From: Pseudomonas sp. WS 5079
Lineage (GTDB): Bacteria > Pseudomonadota > Gammaproteobacteria > Pseudomonadales > Pseudomonadaceae
Reading direction: 5' to 3'
Length of the DNA: 64,000 nucleotides
NCBI RefSeq assembly: GCF_012985465.1
Contig: NZ_JAAQWN010000006.1
Span: 186,001-250,000, forward strand
Under the pieces are notes generated by a model. The model saw only the letters and a list, made by a program, of their open reading frames with translations. It was not told the origin of the DNA and made no database searches. The position numbers and the translations under genes are program-made. Shown in pieces: positions 42,505-51,237 of this stretch (position 1 is its first letter; the number at the start of each line of letters is the position of its first letter).

Positions 42505-42611
42505 GGCGTGCACCTGCCTTGCAATCAATCGTGAACCCTTATTGAAGCAGACAATCTGGCAAAAGGCCCGTCAATAACACTAATGGCATAATGCCTTATC
42601 GCTAGGAAAAA

Positions 42612-43292
42612 CTAATCAAGCAAGTCCAGTTGCAGGTACTCGGCCACCGCTTCGGCCGTGGGCTGCTTGAGGCGCGGCACCCGGCCCAGGCACGGCGCCG
42701 GCAGGCGTTCGGCCAAGGTGGCGAGGTTTTCTTCCAGACGGGAGGTCTTCGGGTCGATGATATTGGCCACCCAGCCCGCCAACGGCAGACCGTCCCGGGC
42801 GATGGCTTCGGCGCTCAACAATGCATGATTGATACAGCCCAGGCGCACGCCCACCACGAGGATCACCGGTAGCTGCAAGGCCTTGGCCAAGTCCGACAGG
42901 TTGTCCTGGTCAGCCAGCGGCACGCGCCAGCCACCTGCACCTTCGATCAGGGTGAAATCCGCGTGTTTTTCGAGGATGTGCTGCATCGGCTTGAGCAGGG
43001 CCTGCACGGTCAACGCCACGCCAGCTTCACGGGCCGCCAGGTGCGGCGCGATGGCGGGCTCGAAGGCCAGTGGATTGACCTCGGCATAGGTAAGCGGCAA
43101 CGAGCACTCGGCCAGCAAGGCCAGGGCATCGGCGTTGCGCAAGCCACGGGGCGTCACTTCACAGCCCGAGGCCACCGGCTTGCCGGCGGCGGTACTCTTG
43201 CCCGCTTGCCGCGCGGCGTGCAGCAGGCCGGCCGCAACGGTGGTCTTGCCGACATCGGTGTCGGTGCCGGTAATGAAATAGGCAGCGCTCAT
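42612..43292 (-). CDS. bioD: Dethiobiotin synthetase BioD
   Basis: Carboxylates 7,8-diaminopelargonate and closes the ureido ring using ATP. The 226 residues start with YFITGTDTDVGKTTVAAGLL (P-loop) and contain FTLIEGAGGWRVPL. Last gene of bioBFHCD; its ATG overlaps the bioC stop by four bases. Confidence 0.96.
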   Translation of the reverse strand: MSAAYFITGTDTDVGKTTVAAGLLHAARQAGKSTAAGKPVASGCEVTPRGLRNADALALLAECSLPLTYAEVNPLAFEPAIAPHLAAREAGVALTVQALLKPMQHILEKHADFTLIEGAGGWRVPLADQDNLSDLAKALQLPVILVVGVRLGCINHALLSAEAIARDGLPLAGWVANIIDPKTSRLEENLATLAERLPAPCLGRVPRLKQPTAEAVAEYLQLDLLD

Positions 43293-44101
43293 AGTGGTTT
43301 CTCCAATACGGCGTACACGACTTGATAGGTTGCCGGCAGGCCCTGAGCCTGGCGGAACTGCTCATAGGCCTGCACCAGTGCAACAATCCGCGCGCGGCCC
43401 GTCAAGCCACCCGGGCGTCCCGGGTTCAGATTATGCGCGCCCAAGGCTTTCAATTCGTGGGTCAGGCTGCGCACATCCGGGTAATGCAGTACATGGGGGC
43501 GCTGCTCCAGGCTCACCACACGCAAGCCACTGGCCGCACACAGCTGTTGATAAGCACTGAACGGGCGGAAGCGATTGACGTGCACCATCCCGTCCGCCGC
43601 CCGCCAACTTTCGCGCAGCTCATCCAGGGTGCCGACGCACAGGCTGGCAAACGCCAGCACCCCGCCAGGCTGCAGCACGCGCCGGGCTTCGCTGAGCACC
43701 GCGGCAAAATCGGCACACCACTGCACCGCCAGGCTGGAAAAAATCAGCTCGCAGCTGCCGTCCTGTAGCGGCAAGCGCTCGGCATCCCCGGCGATAAAAT
43801 GCTCGGCACCGCCCAAGGGCCGTGCGTGATGGAGCATACCTTCGGCGATATCCAGCGCCAGGCCTTGGCCCTGGGCAAACGCCTGGTTCAATGCGCGGCT
43901 GAAGAACCCGGTGCCGCAGCCCAGGTCGAGCCAGCGCCGGGGCTGCAACGTCGACGGCAAGCGCCCGAGCAACTCGCCGCCCACATCACGCTGCAACGCG
44001 GCCACGCTGTCATAACTGGCCGCCGCCCTGGAAAACGACGCCGCGACCTGGCGCTTGTCGGGCAAGGCGCCCGGCAGTGGAGGATGGGACAAATCAGTCA
44101 T
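43289..44101 (-). CDS. bioC: Malonyl-ACP O-methyltransferase BioC
   Basis: Methylates malonyl-ACP with SAM so that fatty acid synthesis can build pimeloyl-ACP methyl ester. 270 residues with SAM motif WLDLGCGTGFFSRAL and QVAASFSRAAASYDS at the N-terminus. I take the ATG at 44101, which overlaps the bioH stop by eight bases; an upstream in-frame start inside bioH is less likely. Confidence 0.95.
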   Translation of the reverse strand: MTDLSHPPLPGALPDKRQVAASFSRAAASYDSVAALQRDVGGELLGRLPSTLQPRRWLDLGCGTGFFSRALNQAFAQGQGLALDIAEGMLHHARPLGGAEHFIAGDAERLPLQDGSCELIFSSLAVQWCADFAAVLSEARRVLQPGGVLAFASLCVGTLDELRESWRAADGMVHVNRFRPFSAYQQLCAASGLRVVSLEQRPHVLHYPDVRSLTHELKALGAHNLNPGRPGGLTGRARIVALVQAYEQFRQAQGLPATYQVVYAVLEKPL

Positions 44102-44825
44102 CACCGCACTCATGCAAAAAAGCCTGGATCGCCCCCGCCACTCCGTGGGGGTTATCCAGTAGGAAAGCGTGGCCGGCCTGTTCAATCAGACCGACTTCAA
44201 CATCTGGCAGTAACTTCAACAGGTCAGTGGCCGCCTCACAGGGCACCAACTCGTCCAGGCCGGCAAACAGATGCAACTGTGGGCCACGAAAAGCCTGCAA
44301 GGCCTCGCGGGTGTCCAGTTGCGCGAGCAGCTCAAGACCGCTCATCAATACACTGGACGGGGTAGCCGGCGCGCTGCTGACCAGCAAGCGCGCGATGCCC
44401 CGTGGGTCTTGCGTACCCTTGGCACACAGCAGGCCGAAGCGTTTGAGGGTGACTTGCGAGTCGGCATGGCAGCCGGCCAGGAACCCATCGAAAGCCTGCG
44501 CCGCCATCCCATTGGGCCAGCCCTCATGCGCCACAAAACAGGGGTTGCTGGCCAAGGTCAGCAAGCCGCAGCAGCGCTCGCCGCGCCGTGCCGCCAACTC
44601 AGAGGCGAGCATCCCGCCCAACGACCAGCCGCCCAGCCAGGCGTTATCCGGCAAGGTGGCGTCGAGTTCGTCGAGCCATTCGTTCAGGTCGCCGCCCGGC
44701 AGCGCCGGCAGTGGTTCGATATCCACCCGCAGGCGCTCGTCCAGGCCGCGCAAGGCGGCGGCCAAGGGCTCCAGCGGCGAGACACCCAGGCCCCAGCCGG
44801 GAAGCAATATCAGTCGGTCACGCAT
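44094..44825 (-). CDS. bioH: Pimeloyl-ACP methyl ester carboxylesterase BioH
   Basis: Removes the methyl group from pimeloyl-ACP methyl ester to end chain elongation. The 243-residue alpha/beta-hydrolase has the nucleophile Ser68 in GGWSLGG, an aspartate in FAGLDELVP and the histidine in QAGHAFLLD. It overlaps bioF by eight bases and bioC by eight bases. Confidence 0.95.
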   Translation of the reverse strand: MRDRLILLPGWGLGVSPLEPLAAALRGLDERLRVDIEPLPALPGGDLNEWLDELDATLPDNAWLGGWSLGGMLASELAARRGERCCGLLTLASNPCFVAHEGWPNGMAAQAFDGFLAGCHADSQVTLKRFGLLCAKGTQDPRGIARLLVSSAPATPSSVLMSGLELLAQLDTREALQAFRGPQLHLFAGLDELVPCEAATDLLKLLPDVEVGLIEQAGHAFLLDNPHGVAGAIQAFLHECGDD

Positions 44826-45996
44826 GGTCGGACTCCCGGCCTGACAAGCGGAAACACTCGTCCAATGCGTCTAACAATAGTCGTACCTGCGCCTCGCTGT
44901 GGGCGGCGGTCAAGGTCACGCGCAAGCGCGCGCTGCCGGCCGGCACCGTGGGCGGGCGGATGGCTGTGACCATGATCCCGCGCTCGCGCAGCATCTGTGA
45001 CAGGCGTATCGCCCGGCCACTGTCGCCAACCATGATCGGCTGGATCGGCGTGAAGCTGTCCATCAACGCCAGGCCGATCTGCTCGGCGCCCTGGCGGAAC
45101 TGGCGGATCAGCGTGCGCAGATGCTCGCGCCGCCAGTGCTCGCTGCGCAGCAGCGCCAGGCTTTTCAGGGTCGCGCAGGCCAGCGCTGGCGGTTGGCTGG
45201 TGGTGTAGATGTACGGGCGGGCGAACTGGATCAGGCTTTCGACCAGGTCCTCACTGCCAGCCACAAACGCCCCGGCGGTGCCAAAAGCCTTGCCCAGGGT
45301 GCCGACCAGTACCGGCACATCCTCCTGGCTCAGGCCGAAATGCTCGACGATCCCGCCGCCCGTGGCGCCCAGCGGTCCGAAGCCATGGGCGTCATCCACC
45401 ATCAACCACGCGCCTTTGGCCCGGGTTTCGCGGGCCAGGGCCGGCAGGTCCGCCAGGTCGCCGTCCATGCTGAACACGCCGTCGGTCACCACCAGGGTAT
45501 TGCCGCAGGCCTTTTCCAGGCGCTTGGCCAGGCTGACCGCATCGTTGTGCAGATAGCGATTGAAGCGCGCACCGGACAGTAAACCCGCATCCAGCAGGGA
45601 CGCGTGGTTGAGCCGGTCTTCGAGCACCGTATCGCCCTGCCCCACCAAGGCGGTGACGGCACCGAGGTTGGCCATGTAACCGGTGGTGAACAGCAGCGCA
45701 CGCGGGCGCCCGGTGAACTCGGCCAGCGCTTCCTCTAACTCATGGTGCGGAGTGCTGTGGCCAACCACCAAGTGCGAGGCGCCACCGCCCACGCCCCAAC
45801 GGGCCGCGCCGGCCTGCCAGGCCTCGATGACTTGCGGGTGATTGGCCAGGCCCAGGTAGTCGTTGTTGCAAAAGGCCAATAACGGCTGGCCGTCCACCAC
45901 CACCTGCGGGCCCTGGGGGCTTTGCAGCAGCGGGCGCTGGCGGTAGAGATGGTCTGTACGGCGGGCAGCGAGGCGCGCGGCGAGATCGAAAGACAT
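44818..45996 (-). CDS. bioF: 8-amino-7-oxononanoate synthase BioF
   Basis: PLP enzyme condensing pimeloyl-ACP with L-alanine. 392 residues; NDYLGLANHP and HLVVGHSTPHHELE near the N-terminus, DDAHGFGPLG and the PLP lysine in GTLGKAFGTAG. Second gene of bioBFHCD, separated from bioB by a 156-base gap that holds a large REP doublet, so its expression may depend on read-through or a promoter there. Confidence 0.96.
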   Translation of the reverse strand: MSFDLAARLAARRTDHLYRQRPLLQSPQGPQVVVDGQPLLAFCNNDYLGLANHPQVIEAWQAGAARWGVGGGASHLVVGHSTPHHELEEALAEFTGRPRALLFTTGYMANLGAVTALVGQGDTVLEDRLNHASLLDAGLLSGARFNRYLHNDAVSLAKRLEKACGNTLVVTDGVFSMDGDLADLPALARETRAKGAWLMVDDAHGFGPLGATGGGIVEHFGLSQEDVPVLVGTLGKAFGTAGAFVAGSEDLVESLIQFARPYIYTTSQPPALACATLKSLALLRSEHWRREHLRTLIRQFRQGAEQIGLALMDSFTPIQPIMVGDSGRAIRLSQMLRERGIMVTAIRPPTVPAGSARLRVTLTAAHSEAQVRLLLDALDECFRLSGRESDHA

Positions 45997-46031
45997 GCTG
46001 GCCTCGATAAATCAGGTTGAATCCGACCCAC

Positions 46032-46121
46032 TGTGGGAGCTGGCTTGCCTGCGATAGCGCAGGGTCAGTCGATCAATCAGGTGACTGATAGGTCGCTATC
46101 GCAGGCAAGCCAGCTCCCACA
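46032..46121. repeat. Long REP doublet (REPIN) between bioB and bioF
   Basis: A 28-bp unit at 46032-46059 and its perfect reverse complement at 46094-46121 flank 34 bases. The unit is the full TGTGGGAGCTGGCTTGCC-type pseudomonad REP. In RNA it forms a very stable stem inside the biotin operon. Confidence 0.95.
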
Positions 46122-46152
46122 TTTGGATTGCATTCCAATAGGGAGAAGGGGT

Positions 46153-47208
46153 TCAGACGGCAGCGTTGTAGAACTGCTCGCTGCTTTTCTGCTCGACCAA
46201 CGCCTGCTCAATCGCCGCCTGGTGCACTTCATCGGCATGTTCTTCGCGGGCTTCGGGCAGGATGCCCAGGCGCGAGAACAGTTGCATGTCCTTGTCCGCC
46301 TGCGGGTTGGATGTGGTGAGCAATTTATCGCCATAGAAGATCGAGTTGGCACCGGCAAAAAACGCCAGGGCCTGCATCTGCTCGTTCATCGCTTCGCGGC
46401 CAGCAGACAGGCGCACATGGGATTGCGGCATCAGGATGCGCGCCACGGCGAGCATGCGGATAAAGTCGAACGGGTCGATATCCTCGGCATTCTCCAACGG
46501 CGTACCGGCCACCTTGACCAGCATGTTGATGGGTACCGACTCCGGATGCTCCGGCAGGTTGGCCAGTTGGATCAGCAGGTTGGCGCGGTCGTCCAGGGAC
46601 TCGCCCATGCCGAGGATGCCGCCCGAGCAGATCTTCATCCCCGAATCACGTACATACGCCAGGGTTTGCAGGCGCTCGCTGTAGGTGCGGGTGGTGATGA
46701 TCGAGCCGTAGAACTCCGGCGACGTATCCAGGTTGTGGTTGTAGTAGTCCAGGCCGGCCTGGGCCAGGGCCTCGGTCTGGTCCTGGTCAAGACGCCCGAG
46801 GGTCATGCAGGTTTCCAGGCCCATGGCCTTCACCCCTTTGACCATCTGCAACACGTAAGGCATGTCTTTGGCCGACGGGTGCTTCCAGGCCGCGCCCATG
46901 CAGAAGCGGGTCGAACCGATGGCCTTGGCGCGCGCAGCCTCTTCGAGGACTTTCTGCACTTCCATCAGCTTTTCTTTTTCCAGGCCGGTGTTGTAGTGGC
47001 CCGACTGCGGACAATATTTGCAATCTTCCGGGCAAGCGCCGGTCTTGATCGACAGCAAGGTGGACACCTGCACGCGGTTGGCATCGAAATGCGCGCGGTG
47101 CACGGTCTGCGCCTGGAACAACAGGTCATTGAACGGCTGGACGAACAGGGCTTTGACTTCGGCCAAAGACCAGTCGTGACGCAAGGTGGCAGTGAGGCTG
47201 GCGCTCAT
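46153..47208 (-). CDS. bioB: Biotin synthase BioB
   Basis: Radical SAM enzyme that inserts sulfur into dethiobiotin. The cluster cysteines are Cys59, Cys63 and Cys66 in CPEDCKYC, followed by the family signatures YNHNLDTSPEFY and GGILGMGE. 351 residues. First gene of bioBFHCD, divergent from comF; a 9-bp inverted repeat lies in the leader. Confidence 0.97.
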   Translation of the reverse strand: MSASLTATLRHDWSLAEVKALFVQPFNDLLFQAQTVHRAHFDANRVQVSTLLSIKTGACPEDCKYCPQSGHYNTGLEKEKLMEVQKVLEEAARAKAIGSTRFCMGAAWKHPSAKDMPYVLQMVKGVKAMGLETCMTLGRLDQDQTEALAQAGLDYYNHNLDTSPEFYGSIITTRTYSERLQTLAYVRDSGMKICSGGILGMGESLDDRANLLIQLANLPEHPESVPINMLVKVAGTPLENAEDIDPFDFIRMLAVARILMPQSHVRLSAGREAMNEQMQALAFFAGANSIFYGDKLLTTSNPQADKDMQLFSRLGILPEAREEHADEVHQAAIEQALVEQKSSEQFYNAAV

Positions 47209-47239
47209 GGGCGATTCCTTGTTTATGCTTGGGCAAGCG

Positions 47240-47263
47240 CTGTGGGTAGGGCAATACCCACAG
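47240..47263. promoter_or_regulatory. Inverted repeat in the bioB upstream region
   Basis: CTGTGGGTA and TACCCACAG flank GGGCAA, 32-55 bases before the bioB ATG and 38 bases before comF. Perfect 9-bp arms suggest an operator or RNA stem; it does not match BirA, BioR or BioQ sites that I know. Confidence 0.45.
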
Positions 47264-47300
47264 GCACGACACGGATGCTCGGCATATTTAAGGAAGATTC

Positions 47301-48038
47301 ATGCACTGTCAACCTGACTACAAACATGAGGTTTACATCTGGCTAAAAAGCAACCAGATGTGCCTGCTCTGCGATGAAGCCACACATTCAGCCGCGACCC
47401 TGTGCAATACCTGCGAAATCGACCTGCCGTGGCTGACGGACGGCTGCGAGGTGTGCGCCCTGCCCTTGCCGATCAGCGGGCTGGTCTGCGGCCAATGCCA
47501 GCGCTCGCCGCCCGCATTCAGGCAAGTGGTCGCGCCCTGGACCTATGGCTTTCCGCTGGACAGCCTGATCAGCCGCTTCAAGCACCAGGGCAGATGGCCG
47601 CTGGGGCAGATGCTGGCCAGCCTGTTACGCCAATGCCTGCAAGACCGCTTCGACAACACCGAACTGGCCCGCCCCGACCGCCTACTCCCGGTGCCGATGG
47701 CCGCTAAACGCCTGCGCCAACGCGGCTACAACCAGGCCGCCATGCTCGCCCGCTGGCTGAGCCGGGACCTGGACCTGCCCCTGGATGAACACCTGCTGTT
47801 GCGCCCCCATGACACCGTTGCCCAGCAACAGCTGGACGCCAAACAGCGCCAGCGCAACCTGCTCAAGGCCTTTGCCCTGGCCCCCGGCGCGCAGGTGCAG
47901 GGCCAGCACCTGGCACTGGTGGACGATGTGCTGACCACCGGCGCCACCGCCCACAGCCTGGCCCGCCTGCTGATGCAGGCCGGTGCGCGCCAGGTCGACG
48001 TGTATTGCCTGGCGCGCACGCCCAAGCCCGGCACATGA
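47301..48038 (+). CDS. ComF family protein (phosphoribosyltransferase-like)
   Basis: 245 residues with N-terminal zinc-like cysteines (CLLCDEA, CNTC, CEVC, CGQC), LPVPMAAKRLRQRGYNQA and the PRPP-binding LVDDVLTTGAT motif. The family is linked to DNA uptake (ComF/GntX), acting in the cytoplasm with unknown chemistry. Divergent from bioB. The start at 47301 may be a few codons long; an ATG at 47359 (MCLLCDEA) is an alternative. Confidence 0.88.
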   Translation: MHCQPDYKHEVYIWLKSNQMCLLCDEATHSAATLCNTCEIDLPWLTDGCEVCALPLPISGLVCGQCQRSPPAFRQVVAPWTYGFPLDSLISRFKHQGRWPLGQMLASLLRQCLQDRFDNTELARPDRLLPVPMAAKRLRQRGYNQAAMLARWLSRDLDLPLDEHLLLRPHDTVAQQQLDAKQRQRNLLKAFALAPGAQVQGQHLALVDDVLTTGATAHSLARLLMQAGARQVDVYCLARTPKPGT

Positions 48039-48103
48039 CTTGACTCTGGCGGCGCGTGCCCGCAACGTCCCGGGTATTCCAAGCCAGTGTGCAGCCGTTC
48101 GCC

Positions 48104-48868
48104 ATGCCTTTACCGTCCCTGTTGAGCCAACATATTGTCCGCCGCCCGCAGCGCATCGCCTTGCTGCAACATATCGCCGAGCAAGGCTCCATCACCCGCG
48201 CCGCAAAAAGTGCCGGCTTGAGCTACAAGGCCGCGTGGGATGCCATCGATGAGCTGAACAACCTGGCGCAAAAGCCCCTGGTCGAGCGCAGCGTCGGCGG
48301 CAAGGGCGGCGGCGGCGCGCGACTTTCGGCAGAAGGTGAGCGGGTGTTGCGCCTGTATCAGCGCCTGCAAACCCTGCAAGCCCAGGTGCTGGAAGCCGCC
48401 GAAGACGCCAGCGACCTCAACCTGCTGGGCCGCCTGATGCTGCGCACCAGCGCGCGTAATCAATTGCATGGCCAGGTGGTCGCCATCGACAGCCACGGCC
48501 GCAATGATCGAGTACGCCTGGAACTGGCCGGTGGCTTGACCCTCGATGCCCAGATCACCCATGACAGCACCCTGCGCCTGGAACTGGAAACCGGTACGCA
48601 AGTGGTGGCCTTGATCAAGGCTGGCTGGCTGGAGCTGATCGCGGCTGACCAGGCGCCGGTGCCTGGGTTTAACTGCATGGGCGGCCAGGTCGAGGCCATC
48701 CTTGATGCCGATGATGGGCCCAGTGAGGTGCGCATTGTCTTGCCCAGTGGCCTGGTGCTGTGCGCGTTGGCAGCGCCCGAGCAGCTCAAGGCGCTGGGGG
48801 CGGGTGAAGGCACGCAGGTTCAGGTGCAGTTTGCGCCGAGCAATGTGTTGTTGGGCACGCCGGTTTAG
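48104..48868 (+). CDS. modE: Molybdate-responsive regulator ModE
   Basis: 254 residues: an N-terminal winged helix (IALLQHIAEQGSITRAAKSA, SYKAAWDAIDELNNL, RSVGGKGGGGARLS) and two C-terminal TOBE/Mop molybdate-binding domains (about 120-190 and 193-254, each with SARNQ/G..V or CMGGQVEAI patterns). It represses molybdate uptake genes when molybdate is bound. No mod transporter is nearby. I chose the ATG at 48104; an upstream in-frame codon at 48056 has no support. Confidence 0.9.
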   Translation: MPLPSLLSQHIVRRPQRIALLQHIAEQGSITRAAKSAGLSYKAAWDAIDELNNLAQKPLVERSVGGKGGGGARLSAEGERVLRLYQRLQTLQAQVLEAAEDASDLNLLGRLMLRTSARNQLHGQVVAIDSHGRNDRVRLELAGGLTLDAQITHDSTLRLELETGTQVVALIKAGWLELIAADQAPVPGFNCMGGQVEAILDADDGPSEVRIVLPSGLVLCALAAPEQLKALGAGEGTQVQVQFAPSNVLLGTPV

Positions 48869-48882
48869 CTGATCTTCAGGGC

Positions 48883-48908
48883 CCATCGCGGGCAAGCCCG
48901 CTCCCACA
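48883..48908. repeat. Single REP-like element
   Basis: CCATCGCGGGCAAGCCCGCT then CCCACA, the reverse complement of the REP core, in the gap between modE and srkA. Confidence 0.6.
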
Positions 48909-48993
48909 CGATGGCACACGCGCCACCTATCCACGGCCCGGTGCGCTACCATACCCGGCCGGACGCGGCGACCTGCTGCGCGCAGGAGTTCGC

Positions 48994-49968
48994 ATGGCCC
49001 ACCCGTTTGAAACATTGACCCCCGACCTGGTTCTCGACGCTGTCGAAAGCATCGGTTTTCTCAGCGACGCCCGCGTCTTGGCGCTCAACAGCTACGAGAA
49101 TCGTGTCTATCAAGTCGGCATCGAAGACTCCGAGCCGCTGATCGCCAAGTTCTACCGGCCCCAGCGCTGGACCAACGAGGCAATCCTCGAAGAACACCGC
49201 TTCACCTTCGAACTGGCCGAGTGCGAAGTCCCGGTCGTGGCGCCGATGATCCACAACGGCGAAAGCCTGTTCGAACACGCGGGTTTCCGTTTCACCCTGT
49301 TCCCCCGCCGTGGTGGCCGGGCGCCGGAGCCAGGCAATCTCGATCAGTTGTACCGCCTCGGGCAGTTGCTTGGGCGCTTGCATGCTGTCGGCGCCACCCG
49401 CCCTTTCGAGCACCGCGAAGCCCTGGGCGTGAAGAACTTCGGCCATGACTCCCTGAACACCTTGCTCGAGGGCAATTTCATCCCCAAGAGCCTGTTGCCC
49501 GCCTACGAATCCGTGGCCCGCGACCTGCTCAAGCGCGTTGAGGATGTGTACAGCGCCACGCCACACAAGAACATCCGCATGCATGGCGACTGCCACCCCG
49601 GCAACATGATGTGTCGCGACGAGATGTTCCATATCGTCGACCTCGACGACTGCCGCATGGGCCCGGCGGTGCAGGATCTGTGGATGATGCTGGCCGGCGA
49701 TCGGCAGGAATGCCTGGGGCAGCTGTCGGAACTGATGGACGGCTACCAGGAATTCCACGATTTCGATCCCCGCGAACTGGCGCTGATCGAACCCCTGCGC
49801 GCCCTGCGCCTGATGCACTACAGCGCCTGGCTGGCGCGGCGCTGGGATGACCCGGCGTTCCCCCACAGCTTCCCGTGGTTCGGCAGCGAACGGTACTGGG
49901 GCGACCAGGTGCTGGCGCTGCGCGAGCAACTGTCTGCACTCAACGAAGAACCCCTGAAATTGTTCTGA
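48994..49968 (+). CDS. srkA: Stress response kinase A SrkA (YihE/RdoA)
   Basis: 324-residue Ser/Thr kinase of the aminoglycoside-phosphotransferase fold that protects E. coli from stress-induced death. Motifs: IAKFYRPQRW (ATP-site lysine region), MHGDCHPGNMM (catalytic loop) and IVDLDDCRMGP (metal-binding DFG equivalent). Cytoplasmic. The ATG has GGAG upstream. In E. coli it is beside dsbA; that is not so here. Confidence 0.93.
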   Translation: MAHPFETLTPDLVLDAVESIGFLSDARVLALNSYENRVYQVGIEDSEPLIAKFYRPQRWTNEAILEEHRFTFELAECEVPVVAPMIHNGESLFEHAGFRFTLFPRRGGRAPEPGNLDQLYRLGQLLGRLHAVGATRPFEHREALGVKNFGHDSLNTLLEGNFIPKSLLPAYESVARDLLKRVEDVYSATPHKNIRMHGDCHPGNMMCRDEMFHIVDLDDCRMGPAVQDLWMMLAGDRQECLGQLSELMDGYQEFHDFDPRELALIEPLRALRLMHYSAWLARRWDDPAFPHSFPWFGSERYWGDQVLALREQLSALNEEPLKLF

Positions 49969-49972
49969 CCCC

Positions 49973-50048
49973 GGTAGGAGCCGGCTTGCTGGCGATGGCA
50001 TCCTCAACAGCCCCCCAACCCGAGGGCGCCATCGCCGGCAAGTTTTGT
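49973..50048. repeat. Degenerate REP doublet after srkA
   Basis: GTAGGAGCCGGCTTGCTGGC, then after a spacer CGCCATCGCCGGCAAG; the arms are inverted but the second is truncated. Confidence 0.7.
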
Positions 50049-50130
50049 GGCGATTGAGTTTTCAGCACACATTTGCTGACAAACATCCTTACAATCGCCG
50101 CATTGTTAGTTGCCTAAGCAAGGATTCTGC

Positions 50131-51015
50131 ATGCAAGCCGCCAACCCGCGTCGCGGGTACATCCTGGGCCTGAGTGCCTACGTCATCTGGGGCCTGTTCC
50201 CGCTCTACTTCAAAGCCATCGCCAGCGTGCCGGCTGCCGAAATCATCGTCCACCGCGTGCTGTGGTCGGCGCTGTTCGGCGGTTTGCTGCTGCTGGTGTG
50301 GAAACACCCCGGCTGGTGGCGCGAACTGCGGGACAACCCCAAGCGCCTGGCGATCCTGGCGTTGAGCGGCTCGTTGATCGCGGGCAACTGGCTGACCTAT
50401 GTGTGGTCGGTCAACAGTGGGCGTATGCTCGAAGCCAGCCTGGGGTACTACATCAACCCGCTGGTCAACGTGCTGCTGGGCATGCTGCTGCTTGGCGAGC
50501 GCCTGCGGCGCCTGCAATGGGTGGCCGTCGGGCTGGCCGCCGTGGGTGTGGCACAACAGGTGTGGCAGGTGGGGAGTCTGCCGTGGGTCTCGCTGGTGCT
50601 GGCGCTGACCTTTGGCTTCTACGGCTTGATCCGCAAGCAGGCGCCGGTCAAGGCGCTGCCCGGGCTGGTGGTGGAGACCTGGATGCTGGTGCCGATCGCC
50701 CTGGCGTGGCTGCTGCTCAACCCCACCGCCCATAGTGCCAACCTGGCGTTCTGGAGCACTTCCGAAGCCTGGTGGCTGGTGGCGGCAGGCCCGGTGACGT
50801 TGATTCCGCTGGTGTGTTTCAACGCTGCGGCGCGGCATTTGCCCTACACCACCCTCGGCTTCCTACAGTACCTGGCACCGACCCTGGTGCTGCTGCAGGC
50901 GGTGCTGCTGTTCGACGAACACATGACGCCCGCCAGCCTGGTGGCCTTTGTGTTTATCTGGGCGGGGCTGGCGGTCTACAGCGTTGATGCGTGGCTCAGC
51001 CTGCGCAAACGCTGA
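50131..51015 (+). CDS. rarD: RarD-family EamA transporter
   Basis: 294-residue inner-membrane protein with about ten transmembrane segments and two EamA repeats; begins RGYILGLSAYVIWGLFPLYF, includes NWLTYVWSVNSGRMLEASLGYY. The family (RarD, linked to chloramphenicol resistance in some strains) exports small molecules. ATG at 50131 with AAGGA upstream. Ends 15 bases before a strong hairpin. Confidence 0.92.
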   Translation: MQAANPRRGYILGLSAYVIWGLFPLYFKAIASVPAAEIIVHRVLWSALFGGLLLLVWKHPGWWRELRDNPKRLAILALSGSLIAGNWLTYVWSVNSGRMLEASLGYYINPLVNVLLGMLLLGERLRRLQWVAVGLAAVGVAQQVWQVGSLPWVSLVLALTFGFYGLIRKQAPVKALPGLVVETWMLVPIALAWLLLNPTAHSANLAFWSTSEAWWLVAAGPVTLIPLVCFNAAARHLPYTTLGFLQYLAPTLVLLQAVLLFDEHMTPASLVAFVFIWAGLAVYSVDAWLSLRKR

Positions 51016-51029
51016 TCAAATAACGTACA

Positions 51030-51068
51030 AAACCCTACAAGCCACGGCCGGTGTGGCTTGCAGGGTTT
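51030..51068 (+). terminator. Hairpin after rarD (first unit of a tandem duplication)
   Basis: AAACCCT.CAAGCCAC and GTGGCTTG.AGGGTTT pair with one mismatch around GGCCGGT. It is short of a T-run but well placed to end rarD mRNA. It forms the first half of the 112-bp duplication described separately. Confidence 0.55.
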
Positions 51069-51199
51069 CACCCCAAGGTTATCCACAACCTGATCCCCGG
51101 CGTTTGTGCACAAGCCGTTGAAATTGCTCGTTTTTTGCTCAAAGCGCCACAAGCCACGGCCGGCGTGGCCTGGCGCCGGGTCTCTACAGCTTATCCACA
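51037..51199. repeat. Diverged 112-bp tandem duplication with two DnaA boxes
   Basis: A 21-base block (ACAAGCCACGGCCGG, then T or C, then GTGGC) occurs at 51037-51057 and 51149-51169. Each copy is followed at exactly the same distance by a perfect TTATCCACA (51079-51087 and 51191-51199). Sequence between is only partly alike. Confidence 0.65.
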
Positions 51200-51237
51200 G
51201 GCCCATGCAAGATTTCCATGAACAACCCTGTGGACGG

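Noticed and set aside
47301..47359. Upstream extension of comF as a separate leader peptide
   Set aside because: The frame is continuous with comF and there is no stop between, so it is only a start-site question.
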